The notes beneath the pieces are model-generated. The model was not told the DNA's origin, did not search any database, and saw nothing but the letters and a program-made list of their open reading frames with translations. Positions 1 through 6,039 of a stretch of DNA of 7,595 nt are shown here, one piece after another (within the stretch, counting starts at the first letter, position 1; every line of letters starts with the position of its first letter). The DNA comes from Bacillota bacterium (GTDB lineage Bacteria; Bacillota_I; Bacilli_A; RFN20; CAG-826): assembly GCA_016872075.1 (NCBI GenBank), contig VHBF01000024.1, forward strand, positions 1 to 7,595, in the 5' to 3' direction. Made by a program: the position numbers and the translations under genes.

Positions 1-456
1 CATTATTGCTTGAAGGTTTTTATTCTTCTTTCCCCATTCAAATAATTCATCAATTTCATGGGTGGATAAGAAGGTCATAAAGATATTGGAATAGGATTTC
101 GCGTGGACAGCGTTCTCCATCGCTGCCATCCAATTAATCACCGCTTTGCGTTGATGAAGCGTATCTGGCATCGACCGCGAGACCACTGGCATGCCAATAT
201 CACCTTGATAAGTATCTAAAAAGGTAAGAATTAATAAATTAAGTGAATAAGCTTTTTTTACTTGTTCGTTTAATAATTTCCAAGTTAGTAAATCCGATTG
301 CAATGAGACATCTTCAGGACGCCAAAATTGCGAAAGGTTTTGTTCATAGAATTGTTGGGTAAAAGTATCTTCCGTCCCATTCCAATTAGCGCCAGAGAAT
401 TCTTCTTTGGGTTTAAAAATGAGGGGTTTAAAAGTATCGCCAGGTAATTTGCTCAT
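1..456 (-). CDS. nrdF: Ribonucleotide reductase small (radical) subunit NrdF, class Ib/Ie-like, C-terminus cut by window edge
   Basis: Small subunit of aerobic ribonucleotide reductase, which holds the tyrosyl-derived radical that starts dNTP synthesis in NrdE. The frame is open from ATG at 456 to the left edge (152 residues of about 320-340 expected). The start is set by AAGGAGA at 469-463, 6 bp before the ATG. Recognisable are the W25 and W45 N-terminal region, FLDTYQ with the Asp ligand D81, and ENAVHAKSYSNIF, which holds the ligand H118 and the radical tyrosine Y122 four residues later. At the ExxH ligand position, Asn115 replaces the usual Glu; a Glu (E114) sits one residue earlier. Spacing from D81 to Y122 is 41 residues, against 38 in E. 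coli NrdB. Class Ie proteins lose three Glu ligands, but the two later positions are not in view. It lies 23 bp after nrdE, surely in the same operon. Family is certain; the Ib versus Ie subclass is open. Confidence 0.93.
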   Translation of the reverse strand, partial: MSKLPGDTFKPLIFKPKEEFSGANWNGTEDTFTQQFYEQNLSQFWRPEDVSLQSDLLTWKLLNEQVKKAYSLNLLILTFLDTYQGDIGMPVVSRSMPDTLHQRKAVINWMAAMENAVHAKSYSNIFMTFLSTHEIDELFEWGKKNKNLQAIM

Positions 457-479
457 CGTCTTTCTCCTTTTAATTTAAT

Positions 480-2579
480 TTATACGACGCAGGATTCGCA
501 TTCTTCAATTTTTAATTTTTGCGTCCGCGTATAGTACAGAGTTTTCACACCTTGATAGTGCGCATAAAGATAATACCTTACGAGTTCCTTGGTTGTCACG
601 TTTGAGGTAATGCCTAATTCAAACGAGATGCCTTGATCGACATGCTTCTGGGCAGTGGCAATCACATCAATGACTTTAAAATTATCAATACGATAGGCAC
701 TTTCATACATGAACGCTGCTGTGTCTAAGGATGGCATGGGGAAGTAGGTCTTAGAGTTACCATAGGTTCTTTCTTCGATAAGTTGTTTGATGGGGGTTAA
801 GGATGGGGTGGCTGACATCACATAGGCAATCGAACCATTAGGGGCGACTGCTAATCGGTGAGAGTTATATAAGCCATAAGTCATCACATCTTTTTTCAAT
901 TGTTTCCAATCCGCATCGGTAGGTAGATAAATGTCTTTAAAAATTTCTTTGACTTTATCGGTTTTAGGTAAGACCGCGCCACGACCATTAAAATAAGATC
1001 CATCCGCGTATTTACTGGTTTCAAATTGATAGAACTTTTGTTTAGTTTCTTTTGCTTTTTGCATGGAGTGGACTAAAGAATAGTAGTTGACTTGGGCAAA
1101 GAACACATCGATTAAATCAATATCTTCTTCGGATCCAAATAAGATATAGTTTTCGGCAATATAACCATGGTGACCCATGATGCCAAATCCGACTGAACGA
1201 TTGAGGCGATTAGCTTTAGCGACTGCGGGTACGTAAGAAATATTCGTTTGTGTTGAAACAGAGTTCATCACATCCATCGCAGCATAAACTGTTTCTTTGA
1301 TGGTGTTGTGCTTGATCATGTTGCCCATGTGACCGCTGGCAAGGTTGCAAGAAATATCCATGCCAATTTCATCTTGTTCTTTTTTGTCATAATCCGCATA
1401 GTGTGACGTAATGGTGGGTTGGAGTATTTCAGTGCAAAGGTTAGAGAATTTAACAGGTAGCTTTAACGGATTCACTTTATTGACGTTATCGACGAACATA
1501 ATATATGGATAACCAGATTCACCTTGTAAGGAGGCAATCATGTCTAATAATTTTCTAGGACTAATTTTACGTTTTCTCACATCTGGGTTTTCTACTAACT
1601 TGTCATACCAGTAATCCATGTTGGTGGAAACGTCTGCAAAATCAATCCCATATGCTTTATAGACCGTGTGCGGATAGAAAACATACATATCTTTATTTTC
1701 TTTGGCAAGTTCAATCATTTTGTCGGGAATCACCACACCCATCGATAAGGTTTTAACGCGGACATCATCATCAGCGTTTAATTTCTTCGTATTTAAAAAA
1801 TCTTCAATATCCGCGTGGAAGACATTAAGGTAAACTGCACCTGCTCCAGCACGTTGACCCATTTGATCGGCATACCGGAAGTTGTTATCTAATAATTTAG
1901 CAACCCCTACAACACCTTTGGAAACATTGGGTACATCCTTAATTGCTTCACCTTTAGCACGTAAGTTGGTGAGGTTAATCGAGACGCCACCACCGATTTT
2001 TGATAATTGCATCGAGAATTCAGAAATGCGGGCAATATCATTTAACGAATCGCCACCTTCAAGCAAGAAGCAGGAAACAAATTCACCGCGTTTTTTCTTG
2101 CCGGTATTAAGCAGTGTTGGTGTCGCCGGTACAAAGTCTTGGGCAATCAACCGCTTAATCATATTTCTCGCGAGTTCAAAGTCGCCATCAGCATGATAAA
2201 GGGCATTGATGGATAGACGGTCTTCATAACGTTCCAGGAAGACTTTCTTATCACGACTCTTTAAAGCGTAATCGTTATAAAACTTAAAGGCTCCCATGTA
2301 TGTAGGAAAGCGAAACTTAGCGTTGTAAGCAATATTAAAAATTTCGGTGATTTGTTCATGGGTGTACTTCTTTAAAAAGTCATCTTCGTAGTAATCATTT
2401 TCCACTAAATAATCTAATTTTTCCTTTAAAGAGTGAAAAAATTGCGTTTTTTTGTTAATTTCGTTTAAAAAGTAGGAACGGACAGCTTCCTTATCTTTTT
2501 TTAGATCCTTCAATTGGCCTTTTTCATCAATCACTTGATTGTTGAGCAAGACCCATTCCGGAATATAATTCTTTTCCAT
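480..2579 (-). CDS. nrdE: Ribonucleotide reductase large (catalytic) subunit NrdE
   Basis: Cytosolic catalytic alpha subunit that reduces ribonucleoside diphosphates to deoxyribonucleotides, using a radical supplied by NrdF and electrons from a glutaredoxin or thioredoxin-like donor. It is 699 residues long, typical for NrdE, and begins close to the catalytic domain without the ATP-cone found in NrdA. Redox cysteines are C170 (in SCFLLEGGDS) and C411 (in SCNLASGHM). The active site is N380-L-C382-T-E384, with C382 the thiyl-radical cysteine. The tyrosine pair Y682-Y683 (LYYTRTQ) ends the radical path, and the C-terminal C694-E-S-C697 pair is the swinging-arm dithiol. GGAGG at 2592-2588, 8 bp upstream, supports the ATG at 2579. 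First gene of the operon with nrdF. The segment CNLASGHMGNM departs from the CNLGS...N form I expect in class Ib enzymes and may mark a separate subgroup. Confidence 0.97.
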   Translation of the reverse strand: MEKNYIPEWVLLNNQVIDEKGQLKDLKKDKEAVRSYFLNEINKKTQFFHSLKEKLDYLVENDYYEDDFLKKYTHEQITEIFNIAYNAKFRFPTYMGAFKFYNDYALKSRDKKVFLERYEDRLSINALYHADGDFELARNMIKRLIAQDFVPATPTLLNTGKKKRGEFVSCFLLEGGDSLNDIARISEFSMQLSKIGGGVSINLTNLRAKGEAIKDVPNVSKGVVGVAKLLDNNFRYADQMGQRAGAGAVYLNVFHADIEDFLNTKKLNADDDVRVKTLSMGVVIPDKMIELAKENKDMYVFYPHTVYKAYGIDFADVSTNMDYWYDKLVENPDVRKRKISPRKLLDMIASLQGESGYPYIMFVDNVNKVNPLKLPVKFSNLCTEILQPTITSHYADYDKKEQDEIGMDISCNLASGHMGNMIKHNTIKETVYAAMDVMNSVSTQTNISYVPAVAKANRLNRSVGFGIMGHHGYIAENYILFGSEEDIDLIDVFFAQVNYYSLVHSMQKAKETKQKFYQFETSKYADGSYFNGRGAVLPKTDKVKEIFKDIYLPTDADWKQLKKDVMTYGLYNSHRLAVAPNGSIAYVMSATPSLTPIKQLIEERTYGNSKTYFPMPSLDTAAFMYESAYRIDNFKVIDVIATAQKHVDQGISFELGITSNVTTKELVRYYLYAHYQGVKTLYYTRTQKLKIEECESCVV

Positions 2580-2720
2580 CCCAATGGCCTCCGAACTAAA
2601 ACAATAGAAGACTGAGGTGAGTTTTCACACTTTCCAATCCTAATTGCTTTAGGTGAAAATTATTTTTGTCTAAAGGTGGGTCCTAAGTCAATCACATTTT
2701 GGGTGTGGAATTACTAATTC

Positions 2721-2739
2721 TTTACTATTACATAGTAAA
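2721..2739. promoter_or_regulatory. Perfect 19-bp palindrome, candidate operator
   Basis: TTTACTATTACATAGTAAA has perfect 8-bp arms (TTTACTAT and ATAGTAAA) around a 3-bp centre. It lies between the divergent nrdE and sodA genes, where a shared regulator could act. The inner CTAT...ATAG halves recall an NrdR box, but the spacing is one base longer than the NrdR consensus as I know it. It has the same 8-3-8 layout as the inverted repeat before the zinc operon, but a different sequence. Binding protein unknown. Confidence 0.5.
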
Positions 2740-2801
2740 CATCGCCAAAATAACCCTTAAATTTTATTGTAAATTTTTGAGTTTATTTAGACTTAAATTC
2801 G

Positions 2802-2830
2802 TTTTCAATTTAGGTGAACTTTAGTAAAAT
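2802..2830 (+). promoter_or_regulatory. Candidate sodA promoter
   Basis: TTTTCA (-35, 2802-2807) and TAAAAT (-10, 2825-2830) are separated by 17 bp. Transcription would begin near 2837, at the first base of the ribosome site, giving a leader of only about 14 nt. One copy of the TTTAGGTGAA repeat fills the spacer. The -10 matches 5 of 6 consensus bases and the -35 matches 4 of 6. Confidence 0.4.
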
Positions 2831-2850
2831 ATCATTAGGAGAGAATGAAA

Positions 2851-3453
2851 ATGAAATTTACCTTGGCGCCACTGCCTTATGCCTATGATGTTCTTGAACC
2901 AGTTATCGATGCAAAAACGATGGAAATTCACTATAGTAAACACCATCAAGCATACGTGAATAACCTCAACGCTGCTTTGGAAAAGTATCCAACTTTACCA
3001 GAACAAACTATCGAACAACTATTGATCAACTTAGAAAAGCTTCCTGCTGACATTCAAACGGCAGTAAGAAATAACGGTGGCGGTCATTTTAATCACACGC
3101 TGTTTTGGTCCTTGTTAGTACCAGAAAAGAAATACGTTGCCCCTAGTGCCGCCCTCTTAGCTCGCATCGTAAAAGATTTTGGCTCCTTTGATGCGATGAA
3201 GGAACAATTTAGTAATGCTGCCAAAACTCGCTTTGGGTCAGGATGGGCATGGTTGATTGTTGACGCAACTGAAAAATTAAAGGTGACATCCACAGCCAAT
3301 CAGGATGTCCCATTCAAAGAAGGTAAACCTGTTTTAGGTTTAGATGTTTGGGAACATGCTTATTATTTAAATTATCAAAATCGTCGTCCAGATTACATCA
3401 CTAATTTTTTCAAAATCATCAATTGGAAAAAGGTTGAAGAAAATCTTCGTTAA
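2851..3453 (+). CDS. sodA: Superoxide dismutase, Mn type
   Basis: Cytosolic dismutase converting superoxide to oxygen and hydrogen peroxide. It has 200 residues, normal for the Fe/Mn SOD family. Metal ligands are H27 (MEIHYSKHH), H82 (GGHFNHTLFW), D165 and H169 (LDVWEHAYY). Manganese rather than iron is suggested by the GGGH sequence at 76-79 and by Q151 in STANQD. Iron enzymes usually carry the active-site Gln in the earlier segment instead. An ATG also occurs 6 bp upstream at 2845, but AGGAGAG at 2837-2843 would leave it only one base of spacing, so 2851 (8 bp) is preferred. It is followed by a strong terminator and is probably monocistronic. It is divergent from nrdE across a region containing a palindrome. 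Confidence 0.96.
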   Translation: MKFTLAPLPYAYDVLEPVIDAKTMEIHYSKHHQAYVNNLNAALEKYPTLPEQTIEQLLINLEKLPADIQTAVRNNGGGHFNHTLFWSLLVPEKKYVAPSAALLARIVKDFGSFDAMKEQFSNAAKTRFGSGWAWLIVDATEKLKVTSTANQDVPFKEGKPVLGLDVWEHAYYLNYQNRRPDYITNFFKIINWKKVEENLR

Positions 3454-3507
3454 TTTTTATTAGTTTTAAAATAGTGCGTGCTACAGAAACTTACTACATT
3501 TTGATTT

Positions 3508-3540
3508 AACCATTTGTGAAAGCAAATGGTTTTTCTTTTG
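3508..3540 (+). terminator. Rho-independent terminator of sodA
   Basis: A perfect 9-bp stem, AACCATTTG (3508-3516) and CAAATGGTT (3523-3531), with a 6-nt loop is followed by TTTCTTTT. It ends transcription of sodA 55 bp after its stop codon. The T-tract abuts the TATAAT of the next gene. Confidence 0.9.
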
Positions 3541-3546
3541 TATAAT
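3541..3546 (+). promoter_or_regulatory. Consensus -10 box (TATAAT) before the SOUL-family gene
   Basis: An exact TATAAT lies directly after the terminator T-tract. Transcription should start about 6-9 bases downstream (3552-3555), essentially at the ATG at 3555. At 17-bp spacing the -35 would fall inside the terminator hairpin (GAAAGC at 3518-3523) and does not match consensus. Confidence 0.6.
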
Positions 3547-3554
3547 GATGACAG

Positions 3555-4082
3555 ATGTACGAATCACCTGAGTTTAAATTAATAAAAAAAATCGGTAACC
3601 TTGAGTGGCGAGAATACCAAGAGTTTTTTACCGTTGCGATTCATGAGCCATCTTTACAGGGTTATTCTGGATTTGGCTACTTATTTAATTATATTTCCGG
3701 TAATAATCGGCAAGGTATAAAAATGAAAATGACCGTGCCCGTCATTAATGATTTAGATGAAAAAGAAAAGAGTATGGAGTTTGTGATCCCGAAAATTCAT
3801 ACCCAAGATATTCCCCAACCGCTTTATCAACAAATGAAAATTAAACATTATCCATCCCAGATGGTCATTGTCTATTCCTTTTCTGGTTATATTCCCAAAG
3901 AAAAAATGGAAACGATTACTGAAAAAATGAAAGCCTTTGCAAAAGCAGAGCAATTACACGCGGTTGGTGATTTAAAAATTGCCCGATATAATGGGCCTTA
4001 CACATTGCCGTTTTTAAGACATAGTGAAATCTGGCTTAATGTGAATGCTTCTGACAATCTGCACAAAAACCATAAAGCGTAA
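3555..4082 (+). CDS. SOUL/HBP-family haem-binding-like protein
   Basis: Member of the SOUL haem-binding family, known from animals, plants and scattered bacteria. The bacterial role is not established, and haem or porphyrin binding is inferred from the family only. The protein has 175 residues, is soluble, and has no signal peptide or membrane segment. Family hallmarks in order are an N-terminal EFKLIKKIGNLEWREY (6-21), the GFGYLFNYISGNN block (39-51) followed by KMKMTVPV (56-63), MEFVIPK (74-80), the SFSGY turn (108-112), and ARYNGPYTLPFLRHSEIWL (143-161). The ATG at 3555 is the only possible start: an in-frame TGA lies at 3549-3551 and the family's N-terminus matches. There is no ribosome site, and TATAAT ends 8 bp before the ATG, so the mRNA is probably leaderless. 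The last 47 bp overlap the convergent Fur-family gene. Confidence 0.88.
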   Translation: MYESPEFKLIKKIGNLEWREYQEFFTVAIHEPSLQGYSGFGYLFNYISGNNRQGIKMKMTVPVINDLDEKEKSMEFVIPKIHTQDIPQPLYQQMKIKHYPSQMVIVYSFSGYIPKEKMETITEKMKAFAKAEQLHAVGDLKIARYNGPYTLPFLRHSEIWLNVNASDNLHKNHKA

Positions 4083-4479
4083 ATTGATGATGATGAATCG
4101 TGAATTGGTTTTGATTCGCTACTTTTTTTCCATAGTTATTTAATGGACATTCTTCAATAGAAATAATTTTTTTACAAGCGGTACATACCAATTGATGATG
4201 ATGGTGGTCTTGATTAATGATTTGATAGAGGGGCGTGGATTCTGTTTCTAAATTGATTTTTTCTACAATCTTAACTTTGATAAATTGTTCGAGAATTCGA
4301 AAAACAGTTGAATGAGATATCTTTTCACTTTTCGATTGTTTACTGACCAGTTTAAATAATCTTCCTAATGTGATCGGTTGGTTGGCTTGCAACAAATGAT
4401 AGACAAGATTCCGTGCGGGCGTGTTTTTCAGTTGATGATGATGGAAGAAATCTCGGTGACAAGATGGATCTAATTTCAT
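4036..4479 (-). CDS. zur: Fur-family metal regulator, Zur-like
   Basis: Dimeric DNA-binding repressor of the Fur family, most likely sensing zinc because it closes a zinc-uptake operon. It has 147 residues. The N-terminal winged-helix region (about 15-80) includes the recognition helix ISHSTVFRILEQF (54-66). The C-terminal half carries DHHHHQ (91-96), C99-x2-C102, HHH (129-131) and C139-x2-C142, the two CxxC pairs expected for a structural zinc site. The ATG at 4479 is preferred over an in-frame one at 4527: AAGGA lies about 8-9 bp before it, the 16 extra residues are not family-like, and it forms an ATGA overlap with the permease stop codon. Its own synthesis would be controlled by the znuA promoter, giving autoregulation. 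The 3' end overlaps the SOUL gene on the other strand and encodes the second CxxC there. Zur rather than Fur or PerR is an inference from context. Confidence 0.88.
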   Translation of the reverse strand: MKLDPSCHRDFFHHHQLKNTPARNLVYHLLQANQPITLGRLFKLVSKQSKSEKISHSTVFRILEQFIKVKIVEKINLETESTPLYQIINQDHHHHQLVCTACKKIISIEECPLNNYGKKVANQNQFTIHHHQFTLYGFCADCQKHSH

Positions 4480-5306
4480 GCTTGAGTTCCTTTCAGAATT
4501 GGAATGATGGAAACACTTAAAAGCCAAAGGACGCTATACGTTAAGACAATTGTACTACCCGTAGGTAAATCAAACCATAATGATAATGCAAAACCAATTA
4601 GAAAATTAAATGTAGCAATAAGTATCCCCACAAAGAAACTTCTCACAAAACCCAACTTAAAGTTCATGACAATAAGGGTGGGGAAAATGAGAAAACTCGA
4701 AATAAGTAACGAACCTGATGCACGGATACCGATGATCACCAACCATGATGTTAGCATCGCAAGACCGACTTGATACCGTTGTGGATGCAAACGATTCACC
4801 TTGGCAAAATCTTGATCAAAGGTCAACGTCATTAATTCGTTAAAAAATAATCCGACAAAAGCTACAACCAAGACAGCAAGAGTGATCACGGCAATGATGT
4901 CTAAATCTCGAAGTAGTAACAAACTACCAAATAAAAATTGCTCAATTCGAACATTTTGATTTGGATTCGTTGTTATAATCAAGGTTCCCAAGGCAATCGC
5001 ACTGGTTGCAATTCCACCGATGATGGCATCACTGTATCCTTTATTGAAAGATATCAAATAATGAATCGTTAATGAGGCCGTGGTGGCGAGCAATAAATTA
5101 AAGATTAATGATTGGGACAAAAACACAATCGAAATGGCAACAGATAAATAAGCCACATGAGCCAATCCATCCCCAATCAAAGACATTTTCTTTAAGACTA
5201 AAAAATGCCCTAGCATCGAGCCGATTATGGCAACCAATAATCCAATCAATAACCCTCTAACAATGAACGGATATTGAAAGTATTCAAAAAATTGATTAAT
5301 GGTCAT
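4476..5306 (-). CDS. znuB: Zinc ABC transporter permease (ABC-3 family, ZnuB/AdcB-like)
   Basis: Inner-membrane permease of a metal ABC importer, with 276 residues and about 7-9 hydrophobic segments. Family motifs are KKMSLIGDGLAHVAYLSVA (39-57), the QFLFGSLL segment (123-130), FDQDFAKVNRLH (163-174), and IRASGSLLISSFLIFP (194-209), plus LPTGSTIVL near the end. The frame extends up to 5384, but the ATG at 5306 has GGAG 6 bp upstream (5315-5312) and starts at the usual family N-terminus. That gives an 11-bp overlap with the ATPase gene. It stops with TGA, overlapping the regulator's ATG (ATGA). Manganese transporters share this fold; zinc is favoured by the His-rich binding protein and the Zur-like partner. 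Confidence 0.94.
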   Translation of the reverse strand: MTINQFFEYFQYPFIVRGLLIGLLVAIIGSMLGHFLVLKKMSLIGDGLAHVAYLSVAISIVFLSQSLIFNLLLATTASLTIHYLISFNKGYSDAIIGGIATSAIALGTLIITTNPNQNVRIEQFLFGSLLLLRDLDIIAVITLAVLVVAFVGLFFNELMTLTFDQDFAKVNRLHPQRYQVGLAMLTSWLVIIGIRASGSLLISSFLIFPTLIVMNFKLGFVRSFFVGILIATFNFLIGFALSLWFDLPTGSTIVLTYSVLWLLSVSIIPILKGTQA

Positions 5307-6039
5307 GGTGATCTCCATGAGCATGGGTATGAATGAAAGGTGAAAAGGTTTCGTTTTCACAAAATGCATCATAAGACCCATCAAACAAGACTTTGTGTTC
5401 CAAATAAATCACACGTAGAATATGGCTGGAAAAACTTGGTAAATCATGGGTGATGATGACATAAGGAACTTGTTTCTTCTTTAAATTATCAAGGATATCA
5501 TAGATAGAATTCTTACGAGAGACATCTAAAGAACTTGTAGGTTCATCCAAAAAAACGATGTCAGGTTCTTGGACCATCATGCGGGCAAAGAGTACCAATT
5601 GCTTTTGGCCAAGTGATAACAATCCAAATGCTTGGTTTGATAATTCATCAATTAAAAATTGTTTCAGACAAGAATCTAGAGTTTGTTCATCGTGTAGATT
5701 GGTCCAGCGAGGAAATTTTTTCTTTGCAATTAAACCCTGACGTACGACTTCCTTCACCGTCATTGGAAATAACTTATCTCCTAAGGTGAGAACTTGGGGT
5801 AAGTACCCAATAGATAACCTTGGTTGCGTTTGCACCACACCGCTTTCAGGTTTGATTAATCCTAAAATAACTCTCAATAAGGTTGTTTTACCAGCACCAT
5901 TAGCACCAACTAAAGCAACTTGATCTTGACGAAGAAAATCAATCGAAGCATCTTGAATGACATTCAATTTGTCGAATTTAACATTAAGGTTTTTAATTTG
6001 AATGAGTGGTTTACTTTTAACTTTTTGATAATGATTCAT
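5296..6039 (-). CDS. znuC: Zinc ABC transporter ATP-binding protein (ZnuC/AdcC-like)
   Basis: Cytosolic ATPase that powers the metal importer. It has 247 residues with all ABC motifs: Walker A GANGAGKTT (45-53), Q-loop Q82, signature LSLGQKQ (141-147, where Gly of LSGGQ is Leu), Walker B IVFLDEP (161-167), D-loop SSLD, and switch His198. The C-terminus ends in a His-rich tail, FIHTHAHGDHHDH (235-247), unusual for an ABC ATPase and possibly zinc-binding. The ATG at 6039 is the only upstream start, as an in-frame stop (TAA) precedes it by two codons. No good ribosome site is seen, and the gene overlaps the end of znuA by 23 bp, so translation is probably coupled. The sequence encoding the tail also carries the permease ribosome site and start codon. 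Confidence 0.95.
   Translation of the reverse strand: MNHYQKVKSKPLIQIKNLNVKFDKLNVIQDASIDFLRQDQVALVGANGAGKTTLLRVILGLIKPESGVVQTQPRLSIGYLPQVLTLGDKLFPMTVKEVVRQGLIAKKKFPRWTNLHDEQTLDSCLKQFLIDELSNQAFGLLSLGQKQLVLFARMMVQEPDIVFLDEPTSSLDVSRKNSIYDILDNLKKKQVPYVIITHDLPSFSSHILRVIYLEHKVLFDGSYDAFCENETFSPFIHTHAHGDHHDH

Larger units (their letters stand above)
2580..2850. other. Divergent nrdE/sodA intergenic region
   Basis: About 270 bp between two divergent genes, with no supported coding sequence. It holds a perfect palindrome (2721-2739), a 10-bp direct repeat TTTAGGTGAA (2648-2657 and 2809-2818), a related AGGTGA at 2615-2620, and the likely sodA promoter at its right end. A candidate minus-strand promoter for nrdE is TTGAAA at 2808-2803, a 17-bp spacer, and TAAACT at 2785-2780. 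It would give a leader of about 195 nt and is weakly supported. No terminator-like T-tract hairpin or recognisable riboswitch was seen. Confidence 0.6.

Noticed and set aside
1882..2196. Plus-strand open frame of 104 codons opposite nrdE
   Set aside because: Antisense shadow of a highly conserved gene, with no ribosome site and no recognisable domain. The same applies to frames at 3093-3299, 3753-3953, 4504-4773, 5558-5740 and 6244-6480.
2663..2691. TTGACT on the minus strand as the nrdE -35 box
   Set aside because: The hexamer is good, but 17 bp downstream reads CAAAAA, with no acceptable -10 at 16-18 bp.
2580..2700. Riboswitch or structured leader for nrdE
   Set aside because: Only short, long-loop pairings (CTTTAG/CTAAAG) are seen, with no match to a cobalamin or other known riboswitch core that I can recognise.
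2721..2739. Calling the palindrome an NrdR box
   Set aside because: The half-site spacing is one base longer than the consensus, and NrdR sites normally occur in pairs; no second site was found.
2845..2850. Upstream ATG as the sodA start
   Set aside because: It lies one base after the AGGAGAG ribosome site; the ATG at 2851 has normal spacing and gives the usual family N-terminus.
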